Source of the DNA: Acidovorax sp.
Lineage (GTDB): Bacteria; Pseudomonadota; Gammaproteobacteria; Burkholderiales; Burkholderiaceae_C
Length of the DNA stretch: 36,754 bases
NCBI RefSeq assembly: GCF_016783915.1
Contig: NZ_JADHVT010000036.1
Span: forward strand, 1-36,754
Direction of reading: 5' to 3'
The position numbers were made by a program, and so were the translations under genes. Positions 8,154 through 18,782 of the stretch are shown here, in pieces. The notes below the pieces were generated by a model. That model saw only the letters and a list, made by a program, of their open reading frames with translations, ran no database searches and had not been told where the DNA came from. The first letter of the stretch is position 1. Each line of letters begins with the position of its first letter.

Positions 8154-8957
8154 TCATGCCTGCTGCAGCCAGCGCAGCTCGGCGTCGCTGAAACCGGCGC
8201 TGCGTCGCGCCGACTCATTGAACGGTGGCTTCAGGCGGGGGGCTTCGTACCGCTGCACCAGCGCGCCGTAGAGGGTTTCCGGGTCCTGGCCCGCGCGCTC
8301 GCACAGCCAGCGGTACCAGTGGTTGCCGATGGCCACATGGCCCACTTCGTCGTGCAGGATCACGTCGAGGATGGCAACGGCGGCCAGGGCGTCTGGCGTG
8401 CCCACCTGGCGCAGCTTGGCCTGGATCTGCGGCGTGGCGTCGAGCCCTCGGGCTTCCAGCGTGCGCGGTACCAGGGCCATGCGGGCCAGCACATCGTGCC
8501 GGGTCTTCTCGCACATGGTCCACAGCCCCTGGTGGGCCGGAAAATCCCCATAGTCATGGCCCTGGCTGCGCAGGTGGTCGCGCAGCAGTCTGAAGTGCTT
8601 GGCCTCTTCGGCCGCTACGCGCATCCAGTCCTGGTAGTAGGTGCGGGGCATACCGTCAAAGCGCCACACGGCATCGAGCGCCAGGTTGATGGCGTTGAAC
8701 TCGATGTGGGCTATCGCGTGGATGAGAATGGCCCGGCCCTCGGGGCTCGCGGGAGAGCGGCGTGCCACCTGGGTATGGCGCAGCAACAGGGGGCGTTCGG
8801 GGCGGCCAGGGAGGGCGTCTGGGTCGGCGGGAGCCGCAGGGGCGGCGTCTGCTATTGAAAGCGTAGCTGCCTGGGCATGCAGGTCAAGCGCTGCAGCCGC
8901 TTTTTGTTCGGGGTCTGCCAGGCACAAGACCTGCAGTGCACGGTGGCGAAGCTCCAT
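8154..8957 (-). CDS. DUF455 family ferritin-like protein
   Basis: A 267-residue protein of the DUF455 (PF04305) ferritin-like family, whose biochemical role is unsettled. Helical motifs with likely metal ligands are AIAHIEFNAINLALDAVWRF, AAEEAKHFRLLRDHL (EExxH) and LHDEVGHVAIGNHWY. I start at ATG 8955-8957 (MELRHRALQVL) because a -10-like TAGAAT ends seven bases upstream and AAGG immediately precedes the ATG. In-frame ATGs at 8981 and 8990 lie upstream of that promoter. Residues about 20-37 are encoded by a copy of the dispersed element, followed by an Ala/Pro linker to about residue 55, before the conserved domain begins. Confidence 0.86.
   Translation of the reverse strand: MELRHRALQVLCLADPEQKAAAALDLHAQAATLSIADAAPAAPADPDALPGRPERPLLLRHTQVARRSPASPEGRAILIHAIAHIEFNAINLALDAVWRFDGMPRTYYQDWMRVAAEEAKHFRLLRDHLRSQGHDYGDFPAHQGLWTMCEKTRHDVLARMALVPRTLEARGLDATPQIQAKLRQVGTPDALAAVAILDVILHDEVGHVAIGNHWYRWLCERAGQDPETLYGALVQRYEAPRLKPPFNESARRSAGFSDAELRWLQQA
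8848..8898 (-). repeat. Dispersed structured element, copy 5, inside the DUF455 gene
   Basis: On the minus strand this reads GCAGCGCTTGACC, then TGCC-CA-GGCAGCTA, then a T-rich arm ending AATAGCAGA. The order of blocks matches copy 1 (AGCGCTAG, TGCC..GGCAGCTA, AT-rich arm). The hairpin core is at 8868-8877. It is translated in frame as part of the N-terminal variable region. This is the most diverged copy. Confidence 0.5.
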
Positions 8958-8964
8958 CCTTACA

Positions 8965-8970
8965 ATTCTA
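8965..8970 (-). promoter_or_regulatory. -10-like hexamer for the DUF455 gene (leaderless-type)
   Basis: TAGAAT on the minus strand is separated by TGTAAGG from the ATG at 8957. If used, the mRNA starts at the ATG, which would exclude the upstream in-frame starts. Confidence 0.45.
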
Positions 8971-9070
8971 GGCCTTGCCATCGGCACCAAGGCTTGCGCT
9001 TTGTAACGATTGGCGACCTCTCAGGGCGCGCCGTGGCGTGCCGCTTCTTTTGTTTCAGCGGAGTAGGTGC

Positions 9071-9595
9071 ATGGCAATTTACGAACTCGACGGTGTGGCT
9101 CCCCAAGTGGCGGCGTCGGCCTGGGTCGCCGACAGTGCGCAGGTGATGGGCAATGTGGTGCTGGGTGAAGACGCCAGCGTGTGGTTCGGCACCGTGGTGC
9201 GGGGCGACACCGAGAGCATCACCATTGGCGCAGGCTCCAACATCCAGGACGCAAGCGTGCTGCACGCTGACTTCGGCAAGCCCCTGGTGGTGGGCGAGCG
9301 CGTGACGGTGGGCCACCAGGTCATGCTGCACGGCTGCACCATCGGCGACGAGTCGCTGATCGGCATTGGTGCCGTGGTGCTCAATGGCGCCAAGATCGGC
9401 AAGAACTGCCTGGTGGGCGCCGGTGCGCTGGTCACCGAGGGCAAGGAGTTTCCCGATGGCTCCATGATCATTGGCAGCCCGGCCAAGGCTGTGCGTGAAC
9501 TCACCCCTGAGCAGATCGAAGGCCTGCGCCAGAGCGCCCAGCACTACATCGACAATGCGCGCCGCTTTCAACGCGGCCTGCACAAAATCGGCTGA
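9071..9595 (+). CDS. Gamma-class carbonic anhydrase-like hexapeptide protein (YrdA/PaaY type)
   Basis: A 174-residue left-handed beta-helix protein with repeated [LIV]G-x4 hexapeptides. The three metal-binding histidines of the gamma-carbonic anhydrase fold are present: His65 (SVLHAD), His82 and His87 (VGHQVMLHGC). VWFGTVVRGD and IGSPAKAVRELTPEQI are family hallmarks. Members are trimeric cytosolic proteins; carbonic anhydrase activity is proven only for some. ATG 9071 has GGAG and AGG just upstream. Hsp33 follows after 49 bases on the same strand, so the pair is probably cotranscribed. Confidence 0.92.
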   Translation: MAIYELDGVAPQVAASAWVADSAQVMGNVVLGEDASVWFGTVVRGDTESITIGAGSNIQDASVLHADFGKPLVVGERVTVGHQVMLHGCTIGDESLIGIGAVVLNGAKIGKNCLVGAGALVTEGKEFPDGSMIIGSPAKAVRELTPEQIEGLRQSAQHYIDNARRFQRGLHKIG

Positions 9596-9644
9596 ATGCC
9601 GCTCCATCGCGCTCGCTGCTGATTTTTTCTCCTGGAACCCCTGC

Positions 9645-10637
9645 GTGTCTGAACTCCACAAGTTTCTTTTCGATGGTCTGCCCGTGCGCGGCATGATCGT
9701 GCGCCTGACCGATGCCTGGACCGAGATCCTGAAGCGCCGCGCGGGCAACACCGCCACCGGTGCTTACCCCGCTCCCGTGAGCGAGTTGCTGGGCGAGATG
9801 GCTGCCGCCGGTGTGCTGATGCAGTCCAACATCAAGTTCAATGGCGCGCTGGTGCTGCAGGTGTTTGGTGATGGCCCTGTCAAACTGGCCGTGGTCGAGG
9901 TGCAGTCGGACCTGAGCCTGCGCGCCACCGCCACGGTGAATGGCGAGGTGCCCGACGGCACGCGCCTGTCCCAGATGGTCAACGTGGGCGGCGGCGGCCG
10001 CTGCGCCATCACGCTGGACCCCAAGGACCGACACCCCGGCCAGCAGCCCTACCAGGGGGTGGTGCCCCTGCACGGCGACCACCACGAAAAGCTGGAACGC
10101 CTGTCGGACGTGTTGCAGCATTACATGCTGCAGTCCGAGCAGCTCGACACCATCCTGGTGCTGGGCGCCAATGACCAGGTGGCTGCGGGCCTGTTGATCC
10201 AGCGCATGCCCATCAAGGGCGAGGGCAACCTGGCCGCCGGCCTCTCGCACCGTGAGAACGAAGACCAGATCGGCCACAACGAGGACTACAACCGCATCGC
10301 CCACCTGGCTGCCAGCCTGACCCGCGAAGAACTGCTGACGCTGGACGTGGACACCATCCTGCGCCGTCTGTTCTGGGAGGAAAAGCTGCTGCGCTTTGAA
10401 CCCCAGCAGGGTGCCAGCGGCCCGCGTTTTGCCTGCACCTGCAGCCGCGAGCGCGTGAGCAACATGCTGCGCAACCTGGGCGCGGAAGAAGCTGAGAGCA
10501 TCCTTGCCGAGCGCGATGACATCGAGGTGGGTTGCGAGTTCTGCGGCCAGCAGTACCGGTTTGACGCCGTGGATGCCGCGCAGATTTTTGTCTCGCCAGC
10601 GGTTGCGCAGCCCCCCGGGCCCACAGGCATCCAGTAG
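9645..10637 (+). CDS. hslO: Redox-regulated holdase chaperone Hsp33
   Basis: Hsp33 is a cytosolic chaperone switched on by oxidation and heat, when its four zinc-binding cysteines form disulfides. Here the cysteines are Cys264 and Cys266 (CTC) and Cys297 and Cys300 (CEFC), giving the canonical CxC...CxxC switch. At 330 residues it is slightly longer than E. coli Hsp33. The start is the GTG at 9645 (VSELHKFLFDG), matching where homologues begin; the open frame continues upstream but only inside the carbonic anhydrase gene. No strong Shine-Dalgarno sequence is seen. The C-terminus after the zinc domain (SPAVAQPPGP) is a short Pro-rich tail. Confidence 0.95.
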   Translation: MSELHKFLFDGLPVRGMIVRLTDAWTEILKRRAGNTATGAYPAPVSELLGEMAAAGVLMQSNIKFNGALVLQVFGDGPVKLAVVEVQSDLSLRATATVNGEVPDGTRLSQMVNVGGGGRCAITLDPKDRHPGQQPYQGVVPLHGDHHEKLERLSDVLQHYMLQSEQLDTILVLGANDQVAAGLLIQRMPIKGEGNLAAGLSHRENEDQIGHNEDYNRIAHLAASLTREELLTLDVDTILRRLFWEEKLLRFEPQQGASGPRFACTCSRERVSNMLRNLGAEEAESILAERDDIEVGCEFCGQQYRFDAVDAAQIFVSPAVAQPPGPTGIQ

Positions 10638-10837
10638 CCGTCCGGAGTCTCCATCGGGCGCGGTGGTCGGCTGACCATCGTTGACAATCGCCCCCGCCAT
10701 CCACGCCTAAGATTCCTGGGTCACCATGCAGCAGCACCTGCCGCTGCTTGGGGCCGTTGCACCAGGTCTGACCGCAAGGCCTGTGTGTGTGTTCATGCGA
10801 CCGCAGCGGGTCGCGCAGGAATCTACCGAGGTGTGTC

Positions 10838-11308
10838 ATGGAGTTTCTTCGCCGCGTTCTGGGGGGGCACCGAGCCAGTCCGGCTGCGCACCCGCTGGCG
10901 CTGTACGACAGCGAGGCCGCGCCAGACTCGCGGCGTGCCGATACCTTGCTCGCTGCGCTGGACATCGACGCAGCCATCAATGCCCATGAGCGCTGGAAAG
11001 ACCGCCTGATGGATTACCTGGAGGGTCGTACCTCCGTCGGGCTGGACCCGGCGCTGGTGCGCCGCTCTGACCGCAGTGCGCTGGGCCGCTGGCTGCACGG
11101 CGTAGGCGGCGAGTTGCTGGGCGACCAGCCGGCCTACCCGTTGCTGGTGGCACGCTATCAATACTTTCACGAGCAGGCCGCCACACTGGTGGAACTGGCC
11201 CAGCAGGGCGAATGGGACCGGGCCGTGCAGGTGCTCAACGGCGGTTACCGCTATGGCTCCAGCCAGGTGGTGTTGCTACTCAAGGAGCTCAAGCGCGGTC
11301 TGGTGTGA
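10838..11308 (+). CDS. Stand-alone CZB-like domain protein with an incomplete zinc site
   Basis: A 156-residue cytosolic protein without signal or membrane segment. Residues 42-150 resemble the chemoreceptor zinc-binding (CZB) domain: NAHERWKDRL near the start, ALGRWLHG in the middle and YFHEQAA later. The four CZB zinc ligands (His, Cys, His, His) in DgcZ are at 22, 52, 79 and 83. The same spacing here gives His50, Ser80, Tyr107 and His111, so the Cys and one His are replaced, and the protein contains no cysteine at all. ATG 10838 has GAGGTG about five bases upstream. Its last 20 bases overlap the 3' end of the opposite gene. Role unknown; possibly a zinc-independent sensor relic or scaffold. 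Confidence 0.7.
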   Translation: MEFLRRVLGGHRASPAAHPLALYDSEAAPDSRRADTLLAALDIDAAINAHERWKDRLMDYLEGRTSVGLDPALVRRSDRSALGRWLHGVGGELLGDQPAYPLLVARYQYFHEQAATLVELAQQGEWDRAVQVLNGGYRYGSSQVVLLLKELKRGLV

Positions 11309-11903
11309 CATCGGGTGCTGATGGGGTGTCCCGCTGCTCGACGAGCGCGGTGAACAGCCGGTGCTCGCAGGTGGGGTCGCTGCACTTCTCGCAGTTCCAG
11401 GCGCGCAGCCGGGTGGTTCTTGGCGCATTTTCAGTGTCCCATTCAGCCCTCGCGCTAGTGGAATATGCCTGGGGTGCTATCTTCTGTATAGCAATGAGTG
11501 CATTGCGGATACGCTGCTCGCCAGCGCCATACACCACGCGGTAGGGGACCGCTGCAGCCGCCAGGGCGGCGCGCAACTGGGTGTCGAGGGCCTCCTGTGC
11601 AGCCCGCTCCTCGGCGGGGCAGGGTTGGTCCAGTCCCATCAGCAGAGTCAATGCCACTGCGTCGGCGCCTGTGTGCTGTGCGGGCAGCGGGCTGGCCAGG
11701 TGAGGGTGGTGCAGCGTGATGTGTACCGAGCCTGGGGTGATCTGCTGATACAGCGCCTGGGCCAATGCTGCCACACCCGTGTGGGGGGCGCCCAGCAGGG
11801 CAATCAGGGGTGGTGGGGGAGAAGGCTGCTGCACGGAGATGAAGGAAGACGCAGCCCCCGGTAATGTCTGCGTTATGGGTGTGGACGGCGTGGGATATCG
11901 CAA
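11289..11903 (-). CDS. Unrecognised protein with degenerate P-loop and Cys cluster
   Basis: About 204 residues, not assigned to a family. LIALLGAPHTGVAALAQAL looks like a P-loop region, but the GK[ST] is GVA, so nucleotide binding is doubtful. Near the C-terminus RAWNCEKCSDPTCEHRLF has a CxxC-x4-C pattern that may bind zinc. Residues about 137-151 are encoded by a copy of the dispersed element. The proposed start is TTG at 11903, 27 bases after the ftsB stop; no in-frame ATG exists before the P-loop region and a GTG (SVQQPSP) is an alternative. It is the last gene of the pyrG-ftsB unit and overlaps the CZB gene tail-to-tail. The frame is long and codon use looks normal, so I believe it is real. 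Confidence 0.65.
   Translation of the reverse strand: MRYPTPSTPITQTLPGAASSFISVQQPSPPPPLIALLGAPHTGVAALAQALYQQITPGSVHITLHHPHLASPLPAQHTGADAVALTLLMGLDQPCPAEERAAQEALDTQLRAALAAAAVPYRVVYGAGEQRIRNALIAIQKIAPQAYSTSARAEWDTENAPRTTRLRAWNCEKCSDPTCEHRLFTALVEQRDTPSAPDVTPDRA
11451..11495 (+). repeat. Dispersed structured element, copy 2, inside a coding gene
   Basis: It reads CGCGCTAGTG, GAATATGCC, TGGGGTGCTATC and an AT-rich arm TTCTGTATAGC, matching copy 1 block by block. The hairpin core is weaker (TGCC..GGTGC). It lies in antisense orientation within the gene at 11289-11903 and leaves that frame open. Confidence 0.65.
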
Positions 11904-11930
11904 CGCGGCGGCATGGCCCCGCGCGGCAGA

Positions 11931-12209
11931 TCAACGGGGCGTGAACTGCACGTACACCTCGTTGGGCTTGACCATGCCCAGCTCGCTGCGCGCCTTTTCT
12001 TCCACCATGTCCAGGCCTTCCTTGAGGTCATGCACCTCCGAGGTCAGCCGCGCATTCACCTGGCGGGCCTGCTCATTGGCCGCCTTCTGCACATCAATCT
12101 GCCGCTGCATCGCATTGACGCGCGGCACGCTGCCACGCCCCAGCCAAAGCTGGGCGTGCAGCGCTGCCAGCAAGGCCAGCAGGATGACGGGGACGATGCG
12201 GGAGACCAA
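11931..12209 (-). CDS. ftsB: Cell division protein FtsB
   Basis: FtsB is a small bitopic membrane protein of the divisome that pairs with FtsL and FtsQ. This 92-residue protein has one N-terminal membrane helix (VPVILLALLAALHAQLWLG, residues 6-24), a coiled coil (about 30-70, heptads around MQRQIDVQKAANEQ) and the conserved end RSELGMVKPNEVYVQF. The only sensible start is TTG at 12207-12209. It follows eno after 33 bases, the usual eno-ftsB order. A weak start codon could keep expression low relative to eno. Confidence 0.92.
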   Translation of the reverse strand: MVSRIVPVILLALLAALHAQLWLGRGSVPRVNAMQRQIDVQKAANEQARQVNARLTSEVHDLKEGLDMVEEKARSELGMVKPNEVYVQFTPR

Positions 12210-12242
12210 CGGAGGGCTCGCTCAGGCGAGGGCTGCCAGGGC

Positions 12243-13550
<1,308 letters not shown>

Positions 13551-13560
13551 TTAGATCAAA

Positions 13561-13610
13561 TCATGCTCTGGTGCAGGTGATATATGCGCCAGCAGCTATC
13601 AATTAGTGAG
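13561..13610 (+). repeat. Dispersed structured element, copy 3
   Basis: Placed in the 106-base gap between DUF1330 and eno. It reads CTCTGGTGCAGGTGATATATGC, GCC, AGCAGCTATC and AATTAGTGAG. The core TGC-GCCA-GCA can pair, flanked by GATA and TATC. It would be transcribed within the operon and could affect the eno leader or mRNA processing. Confidence 0.65.
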
Positions 13611-13635
13611 CAAGTATCGCGGGTGCGTTCAGCGT

Positions 13636-13926
13636 TCAGACGCCTTCGACGCAGACCATGCGCATGATGGCTGCGCCTTCGCGAGCGGCCTTGGCTTTCT
13701 GGTACTCGGGTGTGTCGTAGAAGGCGCGCGCCGCCTCGAAACTGGGGAACTTGAGCAGCACAGTGCGGCCGGGGTTCCAGTCGCCCTCCAGCACTTCCAC
13801 CTTGCCGCCGCGAATGCACACCTCGGCGCCATGCGCCTGCATGGCCAGGGTGCTCCACTTTTTGTACTCTTCGTACTGCTCAGGGTTGGTGACGGTGACG
13901 GATGCGATGACGTAACCACTGCTCAT
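13636..13926 (-). CDS. DUF1330 family protein
   Basis: A 96-residue protein with the DUF1330 dimeric alpha-beta barrel pattern: an initial strand GYVIASVTV, NPEQYEEYKKW, a central IRGGKVEVLEGDW and FPSFEAARAFYDTPEYQKAKAAR. The family is widespread but has no agreed function. It starts 3 bases after the kdsA stop and has GGAG about 8 bases before its ATG, so it is probably translated with kdsA. Its insertion between kdsA and eno differs from the simplest pyrG-kdsA-eno-ftsB order. Confidence 0.9.
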   Translation of the reverse strand: MSSGYVIASVTVTNPEQYEEYKKWSTLAMQAHGAEVCIRGGKVEVLEGDWNPGRTVLLKFPSFEAARAFYDTPEYQKAKAAREGAAIMRMVCVEGV

Positions 13927-13929
13927 GTC

Positions 13930-14787
13930 TCAGGCTCCAAAGTTGTTTTCGAGAAATCCGCTTTTCTTGGTGATGTCGTCCAGCGCCACCAAGGTCTCCA
14001 GCAGCGCCTTCATGTGCTTGAGCGGTACGGCGTTGGGGCCGTCCGACCAGGCTTCAGCGGGCCGGGGGTGAGTTTCCATGAACAGGCCCGCCACACCCGC
14101 GGCCACACCCGCGCGTGCCAGCACGGGCACCATGTCGCGCGCGCCACCACTCACGGCACCCAGGCCGCCGGGCTTTTGCACCGAGTGGGTCACGTCGAAC
14201 ACCACGGGAGCGCCCGAGTTGCGCATCTCGGCCAGACTGGTCATGTCGGCCACGAGGTTGTTGTAGCCAAAGCTCACGCCGCGCTCGCAGGCCAGAAACC
14301 GGTCTTCCGAAAGTCCGACCTCGGCCGCTGCAGAGCGTGCCTTGTCAATGACGTTCTTCATGTCCCAGGGCGCCAGGAATTGGCCCTTTTTGATATTCAC
14401 TGGCTTGCCGCTTTGTGCCACCGCACGAATGAAATCCGTTTGGCGGCACAGGAAGGCAGGGGTCTGCAGCACGTCCACCACACTGGCCACCTCGGCCACG
14501 TGCGAGGTGTCGTGCACGTCGGTCAGGATCGGCAGCTGCAGCTGGCGGCGCACTTCATCGAGGATCTTCAGGCCCGCATCCAACCCCACGCCGCGCTTGC
14601 TGGTGCCGGAGGATCGGTTCGCCTTGTCGAATGAGCCCTTGTAGATCAAGGGAATGCCCAAAGCCGTGCAGGCTTCCTTGAGCTGGCCCGCGACATCGAG
14701 CGACATCTCCAGACTTTCGATGGAGCAGGTGCCCGCGATCAAAAAGAAACGTTGGTCCAGGCCGACGTTGAATCCGCACAGCTGCAT
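13930..14787 (-). CDS. kdsA: 3-deoxy-8-phosphooctulonate synthase (Kdo8P synthase)
   Basis: Condenses arabinose 5-phosphate with phosphoenolpyruvate to give Kdo 8-phosphate for LPS core synthesis. At 285 residues it matches E. coli KdsA (284). Motifs include GTCSIES near the N-terminus, [12 protein letters not shown] (PEP and phosphate binding), [31 protein letters not shown] and [12 protein letters not shown]. The DVTHSVQ region holds the metal-site residues. It starts 12 bases after the pyrG stop, with AGGGAA as ribosome site. Confidence 0.97.
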   Translation of the reverse strand: MQLCGFNVGLDQRFFLIAGTCSIESLEMSLDVAGQLKEACTALGIPLIYKGSFDKANRSSGTSKRGVGLDAGLKILDEVRRQLQLPILTDVHDTSHVAEVASVVDVLQTPAFLCRQTDFIRAVAQSGKPVNIKKGQFLAPWDMKNVIDKARSAAAEVGLSEDRFLACERGVSFGYNNLVADMTSLAEMRNSGAPVVFDVTHSVQKPGGLGAVSGGARDMVPVLARAGVAAGVAGLFMETHPRPAEAWSDGPNAVPLKHMKALLETLVALDDITKKSGFLENNFGA

Positions 14788-14799
14788 GGTGGGGTTCCC

Positions 14800-16490
<1,691 letters not shown>

Positions 16491-16537
16491 GATGGCGCCC
16501 CGGCGACACCCCCGGGGGCAGGGTCACCCCCGTCTGC

Positions 16538-16543
16538 TAAATT
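16538..16543 (+). promoter_or_regulatory. -10-like hexamer for coaBC (leaderless-type)
   Basis: TAAATT, then six bases CGACCC, then ATG at 16550. No purine-rich ribosome site is present. Confidence 0.45.
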
Positions 16544-16549
16544 CGACCC

Positions 16550-17773
16550 ATGAATGAGCTTGCTGGCAAACACATTGTTCTGGGTCTGAGTGGGGGCGTG
16601 GCTTGCTACAAGGCAGCCGATCTGTGCCGCCAGCTCATCAAGGAGGGCGCCACCGTGCAGGTGGTGATGACCGAGGCGGCCGAGCAGTTCATTACCCCGG
16701 TCACCATGCAGGCCCTCTCTGGCCGCGCGGTGTATGGCTCGCAATGGGATGCGCGCGAGCCCAACAACATGCCCCACATCAACCTCAGCCGCGAGGCGGA
16801 TGCAATCCTGATTGCGCCCTGTAGCGCGGACTTTATTGCGCGTCTGGTGCAGGGCCGGGCGGACGAGTTGCTCAGCCTGATGTGCCTTGCGCGCCCGGCA
16901 GGGCGCGTGCCATTGCTGCTGGCCCCCGCCATGAACCGCGAAATGTGGGCCCACCCTGCCACGCAGCGCAACCTGGCCCAGGTGGCGCAGGATGGTGCGG
17001 TGGTGCTGGGCGTGGGCAACGGTGACCAGGCCTGTGGCGAGACGGGCGATGGCCGCATGTTGGAGCCCCTGGAGTTGCTGGACGAGCTGATCGCTTTTTT
17101 CACGCCCAAGACCCTCGCTGGCCGGTCGGTGCTCGTCACGGCAGGGCCCACGTTTGAAGCCATCGACCCGGTGCGCGGCATTACCAACCTGTCGAGTGGA
17201 AAGATGGGCTTTGCCATAGCCCGTGCGGCCCGTGAGGCGGGGGCAGATGTCACCCTGGTTGCAGGGCCGGTGCATGTGCCAACGCCACGCGGTGTTCGGC
17301 GCGTCAATGTGCAGTCTGCCCAGGAGATGCTGGCAGCAGTAGAGCGGCATGTGCAGACCGCCTCGGTGTTCATTGCCACGGCCGCTGTGGCCGACTGGCG
17401 CCCCGCTCATCAGTCCGACCAGAAGATCAAAAAGGACGGATCGGGTCAGCCCCCGTCGCTGGAATTTATGGAGAACCCTGACATCCTGGCCACGGTGGCT
17501 CGGTCGTCGCATGCGCTGGAGGGTGACCTTTTTTGCGTGGGTTTTGCGGCTGAAAGCCATGACCTGCTCAACCATGCCACGGCAAAAAGAGCGCGCAAGG
17601 GGGTACCGCTGCTGGTGGGCAATATTGGCCCGGCCACCTTTGGGCAGGACGACAACGCCTTGCTGCTGGTGGATGCACAGGGCCACCGCGAGCTGCCCCG
17701 CGCGTCCAAGCGTGTGCTGGCGCAGCAGCTCATCGCAGAGGTTGCCGCGCGTTTGCCACCTTTGCGTTTTTGA
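16550..17773 (+). CDS. coaBC: Bifunctional phosphopantothenoylcysteine decarboxylase / phosphopantothenate-cysteine ligase
   Basis: Performs two consecutive steps of coenzyme A synthesis. The N-terminal flavin decarboxylase CoaC (about 1-185) has the catalytic His76 in MPHINLSREAD, the substrate motif PAMNREMW and the flap CGETGDGRM with its active cysteine. The C-terminal CoaB (about 190-407) has GPTFEAIDPVRGITNLSSGKMG, GADVTLVAGPV and TAAVADWRP for CTP-dependent ligation. The length of 407 is normal. It leads an operon with a small membrane protein and dut. Confidence 0.97.
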   Translation: MNELAGKHIVLGLSGGVACYKAADLCRQLIKEGATVQVVMTEAAEQFITPVTMQALSGRAVYGSQWDAREPNNMPHINLSREADAILIAPCSADFIARLVQGRADELLSLMCLARPAGRVPLLLAPAMNREMWAHPATQRNLAQVAQDGAVVLGVGNGDQACGETGDGRMLEPLELLDELIAFFTPKTLAGRSVLVTAGPTFEAIDPVRGITNLSSGKMGFAIARAAREAGADVTLVAGPVHVPTPRGVRRVNVQSAQEMLAAVERHVQTASVFIATAAVADWRPAHQSDQKIKKDGSGQPPSLEFMENPDILATVARSSHALEGDLFCVGFAAESHDLLNHATAKRARKGVPLLVGNIGPATFGQDDNALLLVDAQGHRELPRASKRVLAQQLIAEVAARLPPLRF

Positions 17774-17797
17774 CGACCACCACCGTGGGGAGGTGTG

Positions 17798-18292
17798 ATG
17801 ACAACTGGTGCCACCAAACCTGATTGGGACACGCCTCCCGATGGCGATTTTGCGGCCTATGTGGAGCGCCTGACAACCCAGGCGCCTTTGCAAAAAGCCC
17901 GAGCGGCCCAGGCAAGCGCTGCAGCCACCAATGGGGCTGTTCGGCCACCCAAGGCCAATGCGCCAGCGACTTCAGCGTCCCAGGCCCTGCCGCCCGACTT
18001 GCTGCAGTTGATGCTGCCGCTGGCGGGCGCTTTGCGCACGGTGCGGGCGGTGTTGCTGCTGATGATGGTGTTGCATGGCATTGCGCTGCTCCTGCTGAGC
18101 CAGGGCTCGCTGCCGGGCCTGGTGATCATGGGTGTGGTGTGGTGGGGACTGGGTTGGCTGATGCAATCGGCTGTGCAGGCTGGGGGCGCTCAGGCCCCTG
18201 GCGTGCGTGCAGGGGTGGAATCGTTGCAGGAGCGTCTGCGACAAGTGGCGCAGCAGCGCAGTGGTACAGGAACAGGAAAGAAAAAACCGTGA
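17798..18292 (+). CDS. Small membrane protein of unknown function between coaBC and dut
   Basis: 164 residues, not assigned to a family. Residues 1-70 are polar and Ala-rich. Two hydrophobic segments follow: about 82-101 ([19 protein letters not shown]) and about 107-125 ([18 protein letters not shown]), forming a hairpin. The C-terminus is basic and ends GTGKKKP. I chose ATG 17798 over the GTG at 17795 because GGAGG at 17789-17793 is four bases from the ATG and only one from the GTG. Its TGA overlaps the dut GTG (GTGA), implying translational coupling. Confidence 0.8.
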   Translation: MTTGATKPDWDTPPDGDFAAYVERLTTQAPLQKARAAQASAAATNGAVRPPKANAPATSASQALPPDLLQLMLPLAGALRTVRAVLLLMMVLHGIALLLLSQGSLPGLVIMGVVWWGLGWLMQSAVQAGGAQAPGVRAGVESLQERLRQVAQQRSGTGTGKKKP

Positions 18293-18735
18293 AGATTGAC
18301 GTCAAGATTCTCGATCCGCGCATGGCGGACCAATTGCCCACCTACGCTACGCCCGGCAGCGCGGGGTTGGACCTGCGTGCCTGTCTCGATGCGCCGCTGA
18401 CCCTGCAGCCCAATGCCTGGCAGCTGGTGCCCACGGGAATTGCGATCTACCTGGAAGACCCCGGCTACGCCGCGCTGATTCTGCCGCGCTCGGGTCTGGG
18501 TCATAAGCATGGCATCGTGCTGGGTAACCTGGTGGGGTTGATCGACAGCGACTACCAGGGGCAGCTCATGGTGAGCGCCTGGAACCGCAGCAACGTGGCT
18601 TTCACTCTGGAGCCCATGGAGCGGTTGGCCCAGCTGGTGATTGTTCCGGTGGTGCAGGCCCAGTTCAACATCGTTACCGAGTTTGCAGCCACGCAGCGGG
18701 GCGAGGGCGGGTACGGCTCCACGGGCAAGTCCTGA
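18289..18735 (+). CDS. dut: dUTP diphosphatase
   Basis: Hydrolyses dUTP to dUMP, preventing uracil incorporation and feeding dTMP synthesis; a cytosolic homotrimer. The 148 residues carry all five motifs: GSAGLDLRA (23-31), [11 protein letters not shown] (66-76), [13 protein letters not shown] (83-95), [11 protein letters not shown] and the C-terminal [11 protein letters not shown] that closes over the substrate. The start is GTG 18289, overlapping the preceding stop by 4 bases. The coaBC-dut linkage is also seen in E. coli. Confidence 0.96.
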   Translation: MKIDVKILDPRMADQLPTYATPGSAGLDLRACLDAPLTLQPNAWQLVPTGIAIYLEDPGYAALILPRSGLGHKHGIVLGNLVGLIDSDYQGQLMVSAWNRSNVAFTLEPMERLAQLVIVPVVQAQFNIVTEFAATQRGEGGYGSTGKS

Positions 18736-18782
18736 CGCGCACCGACTGATGGCTTGGTGCCTAGGGGCTGCGTAGCCGGTTT

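Noticed and set aside
10681-10713. TTGACA followed by TAAGAT as a promoter for the CZB-like gene
   Set aside because: The spacing is 21 bases, too long for a normal sigma-70 promoter. The sequence may still be a partial site.
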